This document shows positions 1 through 5,590 of a stretch of 6,845 nucleotides of DNA, piece by piece. Numbering within the stretch: position 1 is the first letter of the stretch; each line of letters starts with the position of its first letter. The stretch covers positions 1 to 6,845 of the forward strand of contig JAKLQB010000674.1 of assembly GCA_022013615.1 (NCBI GenBank). The letters are read 5' to 3'. A program made the position numbers and the translations under genes. Source of the stretch: Desulfobacterales bacterium (GTDB lineage Bacteria; Desulfobacterota; DSM-4660; Desulfatiglandales; Desulfatiglandaceae). The notes under the pieces were generated by a model, which had not been told where the DNA came from, made no database searches, and saw only the letters and a program-made list of their open reading frames with translations.

Positions 1-18
1 CCGTTTTGCTCTTGCCAT
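1..18 (-). CDS. Possible start of a REP-associated tyrosine transposase (RAYT, Y1 family), truncated by the window edge
   Basis: Only six codons are visible, reading M-A-R-A-K-R before the left edge. From memory, that hexapeptide opens a large family of Y1/HUH REP-associated transposases (PF01797-type, single-strand DNA nicking and rejoining) common in Desulfobacterota and other bacteria; this is recollection, not a search. An AGAAGAG purine stretch ends nine bases before the ATG and could be its ribosome binding site. An in-frame ATG at 69 would give a 17-residue longer N terminus, preceded by a stop codon at 70-72. No catalytic residue (HUH motif, tyrosine) lies in the window. The gene lies beyond the end of the polysaccharide cassette on the same strand. 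It could equally be an unrelated or random ORF start. Confidence 0.35.
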
Positions 19-141
19 CTGCCCGTGCTCTTCTTTTAAAAGTGTGCTTTTGGCCCTAAAAATGGCCATTTAAGGCCTTATTTAACGCAAAATTTTAACG
101 TTTTATATATTATCTCAATATGTTGCTGTGGCCCGACCCCC
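1..141 (-). mobile_element. Putative left end and leader of a RAYT-type element
   Basis: On the minus strand this stretch begins with GGGGGTCGGGCC at 141, resembling the GGGTC-rich boundary sequences I associate with RAYT-type elements. An AT-rich leader follows, then three GGCC blocks at 74-77, 64-67 and 52-55, two of them inside perfect 8-bp palindromes (AAGGCCTT at 72-79, ATGGCCAT at 62-69), and then the MARAKR start codon. Because GGCC is self-complementary, the blocks can pair with one another as short stem-loops, as expected of a structured REP-like recognition region. The boundary at 141 is inferred; the other end lies outside the window and no target duplication can be tested. Confidence 0.35.
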
Positions 142-196
142 ATTCATTTATAGGTGGTAAAAATTCCTTAAGCGATTTTTTTGAAAATATGATCAT
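110..196 (-). CDS. 28-residue ORF, possibly the start of a gene interrupted by the adjacent element
   Basis: An ATG at 196-194 is preceded, seven bases upstream, by AGGGAG at 204-209, one of the better Shine-Dalgarno matches in the window. The frame encodes 28 residues beginning MIIFSKKSLKEFLPP and stops with TAA at 110-112. The first 18 codons lie outside the putative element and the frame crosses its boundary at about 141, so only residues 1-18 would be native and the tail would be element sequence. I do not recognise the protein. It would be the next gene of the cassette after the deacetylase, about 210 bp downstream of it. Chance is a real alternative for so short a frame. Confidence 0.25.
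   Translation of the reverse strand: MIIFSKKSLKEFLPPINEWGSGHSNILR
159..180. repeat. AT-rich imperfect inverted repeat
   Basis: Arms AAAAAT and ATTTTT flank a nearly self-complementary centre around CTTAAG, with one mismatch and one G-T wobble. Both strands end in a T run (seven Ts on the plus strand, five on the minus strand). It could serve as a weak bidirectional terminator-like hairpin at the end of the cassette, but the stem is nearly all A-T and thermodynamically poor. Confidence 0.3.
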
Positions 197-210
197 TCGA
201 ATACTCCCTA

Positions 211-230
211 CTCTGCTGTTTATGGCAGAG
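211..230. repeat. Six-base-pair hairpin CTCTGC / GCAGAG
   Basis: A perfect inverted repeat with an eight-base spacer, which could extend by two G-T wobbles to leave a four-base loop. No T run follows on either strand, so it is not a canonical intrinsic terminator. On the minus strand its 3' side abuts the AGGGAG ribosome binding site (204-209) of the small ORF beginning at 196, so it could affect translation or processing there. Confidence 0.35.
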
Positions 231-351
231 CTTCCAAACGTAGTAATTCAATCCAGTGGATAACGTTTCATAAAGTATTATGTATTTCGTCACCAACATT
301 TCGTTATCATGCTTTTATGGGCGTGGTCGATGACTCTTCAATATATGTGTC

Positions 352-408
352 TCATTTTCGTTGACATATTTCGCTGTCCATCTTACCAAAGCTTAACCAT
401 CCAATCAT
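352..408 (-). CDS. 18-residue micro-ORF overlapping the deacetylase stop (TAATG)
   Basis: The deacetylase stop TAA shares its last A with an ATG (TAATG), and AAGGAAG at 411-417 lies just upstream, so the geometry is that of translational coupling. The frame encodes only 18 residues, MIGWLSFGKMDSEICQRK, then TGA. It could be a leftover of a downstream gene that has decayed, or a coincidence of the AT-rich end of the gene. Nothing in it is recognisable. Confidence 0.12.
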   Translation of the reverse strand: MIGWLSFGKMDSEICQRK

Positions 409-1436
409 TACTTCCTTATTATTCTATCATTCCCTGTCATAAGCTTGAAAAGTTTTCTTGCAAATTGGAAGGCAATTATTCTTTCCGCAGGCATCAACGG
501 TTTTTCCAAACTAAATCTTTGGAGGTTATTTGGCACACAATCTTTTATCATACCGCCAGTTCCGAAAGAGATATCTACCAACCCACTATTGTAAAGTTCT
601 ACGAAAAACTTTTTTGATACGTTATTGTCAGAGTGTGGAAAAGCAAAAGCGCCGTAATCCAAACAAAACTTTTCTCTAATTAGCTTTACGCTTTCTATGG
701 TTTGATGTAACTGGCTTTCAAGTGAAATGGATGAGTATAATGGATGGTCGATACTATGGGCTCCAATAGTAAAACCATCTTTTATAAGTTTTTTAATTTG
801 ATCAGAAGTGAGGTATGGTTTATTTCTCACTAAATAATCATTGAAATCTATATCAATTAACTGTGCTATTTCATCAACAAGATCTTTTTGCCGGTATTTT
901 ATTGATAATATACTTGATTTGATATCATTAAATTCTAATTCGTTCTTCAGTAGCACTTCCTTGATTTTTTCTCTTAAACCTAAAGACATCGTCCTTTCAA
1001 GATGCTCTACTAATATACTTGTCTTATGTTGATAACATAAGTTTTTGTTGTCAATAAAAGCACTGTTTATGAAAAAGCTAGCAGGAACTCCTTTTTCTAA
1101 AAGAATGGGGGCAACAATATCATGCATTTCTCTAAAGCCGTCATCAAACGTCAATAAGAAAGCTTTTTCAGGTAATGATTGGCCAGTTTTTAAGAAATTC
1201 AAAAGATCAAATAAATCTATTGGAGTATAGTTTTTTAGAAGAAATTCTATATCATCCTTAAACTGTTTTATGTTCTTATATGCATATAAATGCTTTATAT
1301 GTAAAACTTCGTCGTCACTAATGACATGATAGTAAGGAATAATCAGATTTGTTTGTGTGATTTTTCCTAAAATAGAAAACGGTATTATAGAGAATATACG
1401 TGATATAATTTTTTGCTTTATAACATTTCTTAACAT
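408..1436 (-). CDS. Polysaccharide deacetylase family protein (NodB homology, CE4-like)
   Basis: This 342-residue protein is expected to remove N- or O-acetyl groups from a polysaccharide, using a divalent metal. The NodB core is visible: motif 1 TFDDG at 96-100 (first Asp as likely catalytic base, second as metal ligand) and motif 2 HSIDH at 227-231 with both metal-binding histidines. A later FAFPHSD segment (265-271) sits where the usual FAYP-G motif is found. Between motifs 1 and 2 lies a longer-than-usual, charged, helical-looking insert at about 125-210. No clear signal peptide is present: the basic N terminus with a short hydrophobic patch (10-23) could be a peripheral membrane segment, so cytoplasmic action or membrane association is possible. 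It is the last complete gene of the cassette, 165 bp after the beta-helix gene. No good ribosome binding site precedes the ATG, but an in-frame TAA eight codons upstream rules out a longer form. The substrate is unknown; the family call is secure. Confidence 0.9.
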   Translation of the reverse strand: MLRNVIKQKIISRIFSIIPFSILGKITQTNLIIPYYHVISDDEVLHIKHLYAYKNIKQFKDDIEFLLKNYTPIDLFDLLNFLKTGQSLPEKAFLLTFDDGFREMHDIVAPILLEKGVPASFFINSAFIDNKNLCYQHKTSILVEHLERTMSLGLREKIKEVLLKNELEFNDIKSSILSIKYRQKDLVDEIAQLIDIDFNDYLVRNKPYLTSDQIKKLIKDGFTIGAHSIDHPLYSSISLESQLHQTIESVKLIREKFCLDYGAFAFPHSDNNVSKKFFVELYNSGLVDISFGTGGMIKDCVPNNLQRFSLEKPLMPAERIIAFQFARKLFKLMTGNDRIIRK

Positions 1437-1452
1437 GGAATTATGGAGAGCT

Positions 1453-1469
1453 ATTAATTAGGAATTAAT
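1453..1469. repeat. AT-rich palindrome upstream of the deacetylase gene
   Basis: ATTAATT and AATTAAT arms are separated by AGG, giving a perfect 7-bp inverted repeat whose near edge is 16 bases upstream of the deacetylase start codon. It lies in the 165-bp gap 1437-1601, the longest internal gap in the cassette, where I found no convincing promoter or terminator. It may be an operator or an mRNA hairpin near the ribosome binding region, or simply a result of high AT content. Confidence 0.3.
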
Positions 1470-1601
1470 TATTGGTAGTAAATATCAGAATGAAATTGAT
1501 CACGAGATAAGGCTTTTCATAATGTATTGCAATTAAAGAATATTATCTTAATATCTCAGATCCTTTGTATGAAGAAAAAAGTGTTATTCTATTCTTAAAT
1601 T

Positions 1602-3233
1602 TTATGGAGACGGAATGCCGGATTGCATATCATCAAAGCGTTTTTTTGCTGGCAATATTCCGACCTTTGGATCCAGATCAGGACCGATCATCGGCCATGG
1701 CAGATCTCCAAAAAATGATGGTTTCGAATCCAGGTAATACGAATTTGGCAAATTGTGATCGGAAATGTTAGAATCCCATTGGGTTGATCCGCTAATATAA
1801 TCGTAGTTCCCGTGTCGAAGAAGAGTAGCTGCTACACGCGGATCAGTTGTTTTTGTGAGTCGATCACGGCCAATACGCCAAACTGCTCCGGTTGCTCCCG
1901 GAGTGCATAATACATTTCCAACAACATTCTCATAAAGATTGTTCTTTTGAATCTCAACCGCCCAAAGCCCATATTTGACAGTCGGGATAGATTTTCTTTC
2001 AATATGATTACGGAAAAAAGTATTGTGGGAACTTGATCCTAAATAGTTATCCATATCAATATGAGCAGCTATGTTCCCCTCAAATAGATTCATATAGGGG
2101 TGTCCACCATGAAGAGACATATCTGACATCAGCCAATCTGTATTATCCCCATTCTCATTTATCGGATCCTTCGAGTAATTATACCCAAACACATTCCCAC
2201 ACCCTCCATATTCAAGTATCATTGAATGGCGTAAGCGATAAAATATATTATTTTCTATCAGATTATCTGTGCACTTTTGAAAGCAGCCAACGCCATACGA
2301 AGCATCACCACCATGATTATGTCCATCTTGAAAGTAACTATCTCGTACTTCACAGCCATAACTTTGTCGTAATCTTACATGCCATTTTCTAGCCATATAA
2401 CTTTTTACATTTCTTACCCAACAATTAATAGCGGAGATAAAATTTATATTATCATAACCACCTGGATTGACCCTCTCAACATAAAGGTCTTCAATTCCCG
2501 CTCCAATCACCGGGCCGCCATATCCAAACAATTTAGTGATCATAATATTCATATCGGCATTATAAGTGTAATACAAAGGTCTATTGATAGTAAGATCCAC
2601 ACCGGTTTTTCCTGTTATTTTTACGACTTGTCCAATGGCACGTTTCATGTAACTTAAGAGGCTGGCTGTGACATTAGGGTCATTTTTCTGGTCTATCGTG
2701 ACGTGGTCCCCCACCCTGAAAGATGATGAGTTATCTACTGTAATGGTAGTAGAACCTTTTGTATATCCCCCAATAACATTAGCCTTTGTTGAACCACTAT
2801 ATGAGTAAATCCTTATAATAGATCCAGACGTGCTTTCATTTTTAAGGAATGTTTTATCCGGGCCGGCGCCACGCAGAACAATTCCTTTTCTAAATATGCT
2901 CAGTTGAGATGTTAATCTATATATGCCTTCAGGTATAAACACGGCATATCCTTTGGCGCAGTCATTGATAGCGTTTTGAATTGCTGCGGTATCATCCGTC
3001 ACACCATCGCCCTTTGCATTATATGGCGCGTCCTTGACATCGATGCTAACCGGATAATTCGGAATACCCCCCGGAATTCCGGGGCTCCAATTAATTAGCC
3101 GATCTGGTGAGATTATTTCCCCATATGAAACGTTTATTCCCATAAGGCTTAACGCACACGCAGAAATGAGAAGCACAACTAACAATTTGCTTTTTTGTAC
3201 AATTGTTTTTTTATGCCTTTCGCAAAATGTCAT
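1602..3233 (-). CDS. Exported pectate-lyase-superfamily (right-handed parallel beta-helix) protein
   Basis: A 543-residue protein likely to bind, cleave or epimerise a uronic-acid-type polysaccharide outside the cytoplasm; the actual reaction cannot be read from the sequence. The N terminus is an export signal: basic residues to about 16, hydrophobic 17-31, possible signal peptidase I cleavage near VSYG/E (38/39). A lipobox-like I-S-A-C at 23-26 makes a lipoprotein the alternative. The mature protein opens with the Pectate_lyase_3-type signature around 68-90 (GDGVTDDTAAIQNAI at 75-89). Asn-, Gly- and Cys-rich beta-helix turns follow, clearest at about 255-420, with polar clusters GHNHGGD (304-310) and RLRHSMILE (333-341). 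A C-terminal PSFFGDLPWPMIGPD segment (505-519) recurs in exported beta-helix proteins. I chose the ATG at 3233 because AAGGAG at 3240-3245 is six bases upstream; an ATG at 3251 would add six residues and overlap the previous stop. It follows the toroid gene by 14 bp. Confidence 0.85.
   Translation of the reverse strand: MTFCERHKKTIVQKSKLLVVLLISACALSLMGINVSYGEIISPDRLINWSPGIPGGIPNYPVSIDVKDAPYNAKGDGVTDDTAAIQNAINDCAKGYAVFIPEGIYRLTSQLSIFRKGIVLRGAGPDKTFLKNESTSGSIIRIYSYSGSTKANVIGGYTKGSTTITVDNSSSFRVGDHVTIDQKNDPNVTASLLSYMKRAIGQVVKITGKTGVDLTINRPLYYTYNADMNIMITKLFGYGGPVIGAGIEDLYVERVNPGGYDNINFISAINCWVRNVKSYMARKWHVRLRQSYGCEVRDSYFQDGHNHGGDASYGVGCFQKCTDNLIENNIFYRLRHSMILEYGGCGNVFGYNYSKDPINENGDNTDWLMSDMSLHGGHPYMNLFEGNIAAHIDMDNYLGSSSHNTFFRNHIERKSIPTVKYGLWAVEIQKNNLYENVVGNVLCTPGATGAVWRIGRDRLTKTTDPRVAATLLRHGNYDYISGSTQWDSNISDHNLPNSYYLDSKPSFFGDLPWPMIGPDLDPKVGILPAKKRFDDMQSGIPSP
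3069..3084. repeat. Perfect 16-bp GC-rich palindrome inside the beta-helix gene
   Basis: CCCCGGAATTCCGGGG is a perfect palindrome in otherwise AT-rich coding sequence. It encodes part of an S-P-G-I-P-G-G-I-P tract at about residues 50-58, just before the pectate-lyase domain. In mRNA it could fold or self-pair strongly. It most likely reflects Pro/Gly codon choice in the linker; a regulatory role is speculative. Confidence 0.5.
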
Positions 3234-3239
3234 GATTTT

Positions 3240-3245
3240 CTCCTT
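3240..3245 (-). promoter_or_regulatory. Ribosome binding site deciding the start of the beta-helix gene
   Basis: AAGGAG lies six bases upstream of the ATG at 3233 and two bases after the TGA stop (3248-3250) of the toroid gene. The upstream ATG at 3251 overlaps that stop as ATGA and has no good purine stretch before it. The shorter form therefore looks preferred, with coupling to translation of the upstream gene likely. Confidence 0.65.
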
Positions 3246-3247
3246 CT

Positions 3248-4411
3248 TCATGTCTTTAGTTTTGATAACAAAAGCGTTAGTGCTTTATATGTAGTTGCTT
3301 GGGCCCAATGAAGCATTGGTGTTTTTGCCTTTATAAGCGGATATTGCCGGTAATAAAAGTGACCATCTTTGTCCTGCATATTATCAATGGTCCAGTTTGC
3401 AACCTTTAGTGCCAACGGTAAAGAGGCTTCTTCAACATCCGCAAAATAAGCCAGAGTATCTATGGCCTGGGAAGCACACTGGCTATCTACCGGATACGTT
3501 CGGTTATTATAATATTTTGGCCTTCCACTATCTTCAAAGAAATTGTCTTTGTAATAATTGAATCCAGATTTTAAATTCTTCTTTAATTCATCATCGCCTG
3601 TGCATTCAATATAACTTTTCAAGCTGTCCAAATTATATCCCGTATGGAAATTGTCAATCCAATGATGATTTTCTTCTTCTGCGTAGTACCATGCTCCGTT
3701 AGGAAGCTGCCTTGAACAGCTATACTGCATCGCTTCCTTTGCTACCTTAAAATATTCATTGTTGCCGGTAATTTTCGCTGTCCGAGCCAGCATTGAGGCG
3801 CCGAGCATATTAGAATTGTGAATAGAACTCTGTATATACCCTAAATAACTCAAGCATGTACCTGAATCCGTCCTCTCTTTGGGCACAGCCATAATCCATT
3901 CGCAAACACCTTTCGCGACTTCCAAATACCTGTCTTCACCAAGTATTTCATAAGCATCCAGAAAAGCTTGCCCGATAAGGCAGTTCCAGACTATAATTGG
4001 TTCATGCTTTGTATACATTCCGCCACGGCCTGCAAAATCGAAATGATTTGACCAACTGTAATGCTTATATTTAGAGGATTTGTTTCTAATCAACCATTCA
4101 AGGCAGTTCACAGCCTTATCCTTATATTGCTGATTGCCAGTGAGTTTGAGCATGATGAGATAGCCCCATGCCATATAGCCCCTTCCTTTTGTGGACTCCA
4201 GTGGTTTAACGCCAAGAATAGGACGAAGATTAATGGGACTTTGACGGATAAGCTGAAGAAGGAGCCTATCGAGAAAGAGATTCCCAAATGTTAAAGGTCT
4301 TAAGAAAGAGGAGAGTCCGTCAAAGGGTTCATAGCTTTTGTAATCATGATCCTCAACCCATTTCTCAACTTTTTCTATGCTTTTTTCTAATTTTTCTTTC
4401 ATCTCAATCAT
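3248..4411 (-). CDS. Alpha/alpha-toroid-like protein of polysaccharide loci, function unknown
   Basis: A 387-residue soluble protein without signal peptide or membrane segment. Repeated amphipathic helix pairs separated by aromatic and glycine turns suggest an (alpha/alpha) toroid fold like prenyltransferase/terpene-cyclase barrels, glucosamine 2-epimerase-like proteins or some glycoside hydrolases and lyases. Conserved-looking blocks (numbered from the ATG) are DYKSYEPFDGLSS (23-35), SPINLRPILGV (58-68), HNSN (198-201), W-I-D-N-F-H-T-G (251-258), SQCASQ (310-315) and LHWAQATT (367-374). I recognise this pattern from proteins in polysaccharide clusters, some carrying apparently misassigned names such as delta-aminolevulinic acid dehydratase or prenyltransferase; there is no sign of those enzymes here. 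The clustered His/Asp/Trp residues suggest a catalytic cavity for a sugar substrate. The start at 4411 is preferred over an in-frame GTG at 4435 because AAGGAG sits nine bases before it. It lies between a glycosyltransferase and an exported beta-helix protein. The reaction is unknown. Confidence 0.7.
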   Translation of the reverse strand: MIEMKEKLEKSIEKVEKWVEDHDYKSYEPFDGLSSFLRPLTFGNLFLDRLLLQLIRQSPINLRPILGVKPLESTKGRGYMAWGYLIMLKLTGNQQYKDKAVNCLEWLIRNKSSKYKHYSWSNHFDFAGRGGMYTKHEPIIVWNCLIGQAFLDAYEILGEDRYLEVAKGVCEWIMAVPKERTDSGTCLSYLGYIQSSIHNSNMLGASMLARTAKITGNNEYFKVAKEAMQYSCSRQLPNGAWYYAEEENHHWIDNFHTGYNLDSLKSYIECTGDDELKKNLKSGFNYYKDNFFEDSGRPKYYNNRTYPVDSQCASQAIDTLAYFADVEEASLPLALKVANWTIDNMQDKDGHFYYRQYPLIKAKTPMLHWAQATTYKALTLLLSKLKT

Positions 4412-4420
4412 TTTGCGCGA

Positions 4421-4426
4421 CTCCTT
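4421..4426 (-). promoter_or_regulatory. Ribosome binding site deciding the start of the toroid-like gene
   Basis: AAGGAG is one base after the TAG stop (4428-4430) of the glycosyltransferase and nine bases before the ATG at 4411. The competing GTG at 4435 lies inside the end of the glycosyltransferase gene and has no purine-rich site. The same layout (stop, short gap, AAGGAG, ATG) recurs at the next junction. Confidence 0.65.
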
Positions 4427-4427
4427 G

Positions 4428-5525
4428 CTAACCACTACTGAATGGAGTTTTAACCTTTTGTAACGATTCTATACAGTTTTTAAAACCCATGAACATATTA
4501 TCGACAGAAGCGGTTTTTAAGATATCGTCTTTTGCACTTTCGGAGAATTCTTTTCTCACATCGTTGTTTTCTAAAAGGAAAAGAATTTTTTTCTTAAGTT
4601 CGTTTAAGTCGTTTTCAGGCACAATGTAACCATTACGTCCATTGATCAAGTAGTAAATTTCCGGAGGTTGTAACCCCTCCTCAGTGACTACAGGTAGTCC
4701 CCAATAAAATGCCTGATTCAACCCCAATCCAACATGACCTGGAACCGAAAAAAGATCTGCCATCTTAAATAGTTTACTTATTTGAATATGGCGCGGATCG
4801 TGTATCTCGCCAAGATAAATTGTATTATTTTTATTAATTTTATTTAACAAATCACTGCTCATTCCTGATCCAACTATAACAAGTCCAACTCCTTTGATGT
4901 CTATATCATTAAATATTTCAATCAAATGATGAATCTTTTTTCTTCCTCCATCTACCCCCATCCTGCCAACTGAGAGCACCACTTTCTCAAAAGGAATACC
5001 AAATTCATTCTTTATCTGCTCTTTTGATTCATTTATTTCAGGAAAGTCTTCAAAATTTATTGTATTATTTGCAACTGAAACTTTATGCCGATTTTTCTCA
5101 TCAATATATTTAATCTCATTTTTTGAATACAGAATAAGCCCATCAAATATGCTGTGCATATATCTATACATAAGATAACTTAGTTTGTCATCCGGAGCAT
5201 CAAGATTAGCGCCTTTTGTCCAAAAAGCAATTGGTGTCTTTTTATACTTTAGCCAATGAAGTAATGGCCAGATCATTATATCTTTAAGATGTAGAAAAAT
5301 TATTACAACATCCGGATTAATATTTTCTATTTCCTTTTTGTACTTAGAAAATTTGAAATCAACTTCTTTAAAATCAAATTCTAAAGGGTGAGTGTTTTGC
5401 TCTTGAAGTTGGTCTGCCCTAACAATGAATTCCCAACCATGCTCCTTGAATCGGCGGGCAAAATAATTATAAACTGTTATTCTATAATGCATCACCCTAT
5501 TAGATATAAGTAATATCTTTTTCAT
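4428..5525 (-). CDS. Glycosyltransferase family 4-like protein (GT-B fold)
   Basis: This 365-residue protein should transfer a sugar from a nucleotide donor during assembly of the surface glycan, at the cytoplasmic side. The N-terminal half is a Rossmann-like acceptor domain beginning MKKILLISN. The C-terminal half has the Glycos_transf_1 pattern: VVLSVGRM (182-189), a basic GGRKKIHH stretch (193-200), LVIVGSG (215-221), LGEIHD (238-243), FKMADLFSVPG (253-263) and GLPVVT (276-281). At the usual EX7E site the sequence is G-H-V-G-L-G-L-N-Q (263-271), so both acidic positions are replaced, while a downstream PPEIYYLINGRNGY segment (287-300) keeps a glutamate. Related GT4-like proteins of polysaccharide loci share this PG-VGL variant in my recollection, so activity is not excluded. 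An in-frame TAA two codons before the ATG fixes the start. The only purine-rich site, GGGGAG, is 15 bases away, so the ribosome binding site is poor. Donor and acceptor are unknown. Confidence 0.88.
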   Translation of the reverse strand: MKKILLISNRVMHYRITVYNYFARRFKEHGWEFIVRADQLQEQNTHPLEFDFKEVDFKFSKYKKEIENINPDVVIIFLHLKDIMIWPLLHWLKYKKTPIAFWTKGANLDAPDDKLSYLMYRYMHSIFDGLILYSKNEIKYIDEKNRHKVSVANNTINFEDFPEINESKEQIKNEFGIPFEKVVLSVGRMGVDGGRKKIHHLIEIFNDIDIKGVGLVIVGSGMSSDLLNKINKNNTIYLGEIHDPRHIQISKLFKMADLFSVPGHVGLGLNQAFYWGLPVVTEEGLQPPEIYYLINGRNGYIVPENDLNELKKKILFLLENNDVRKEFSESAKDDILKTASVDNMFMGFKNCIESLQKVKTPFSSG

Positions 5526-5541
5526 AAGTTAATTTATATGC

Positions 5542-5586
5542 TCCCCACAGCTTTTATTTTATTCAAGATTTAAAAAACTTTGGGGA
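5542..5586. repeat. Inverted repeat in the gap between the GT2 and GT4 genes
   Basis: TCCCCA (5542-5547) and TGGGGA (5581-5586) are exact inverted copies separated by 33 AT-rich bases in the 65-bp gap. In the transcript the downstream copy overlaps GGGGAG, the only purine-rich block before the GT4 start codon, so pairing could hide it. That block is 15 bases from the ATG, farther than usual. The long loop makes the hairpin weak and there is no T run for termination. Confidence 0.3.
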
Positions 5587-5590
5587 AACT

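Larger units (their letters stand above)
142..407. other. Non-coding stretch downstream of the cassette
   Basis: Apart from the first codons of the small ORF beginning at 196, no long frame is supported on either strand here. A plus-strand frame starting at 309 runs antisense into the deacetylase gene and looks like a shadow. The stretch contains a GC-containing hairpin (211-230), an AT-rich inverted repeat (159-180) and a micro-ORF whose ATG overlaps the deacetylase stop codon. No promoter with good -35 and -10 boxes was recognised. Confidence 0.5.

Noticed and set aside
211..230. Intrinsic terminator for the cassette
   Set aside because: The hairpin is real but no T run follows on either strand.
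309..617. 102-codon plus-strand ORF at the left side
   Set aside because: It overlaps the deacetylase 3' end in antisense, has no ribosome binding site or recognisable domain, and its composition looks like a shadow of the AT-rich region.
1500..1601. Sigma-70 promoter in the gap before the deacetylase
   Set aside because: Several AT-rich hexamers resemble -10 boxes, but none has a correctly spaced good -35 box; the base composition makes chance matches likely.
2033..2657. Two plus-strand ORFs (119 and 92 codons) inside the beta-helix gene
   Set aside because: Both are antisense to a strongly supported gene; the His/Ser/Tyr-rich translation is typical of the complement of Asn/Gly-rich beta-helix codons.
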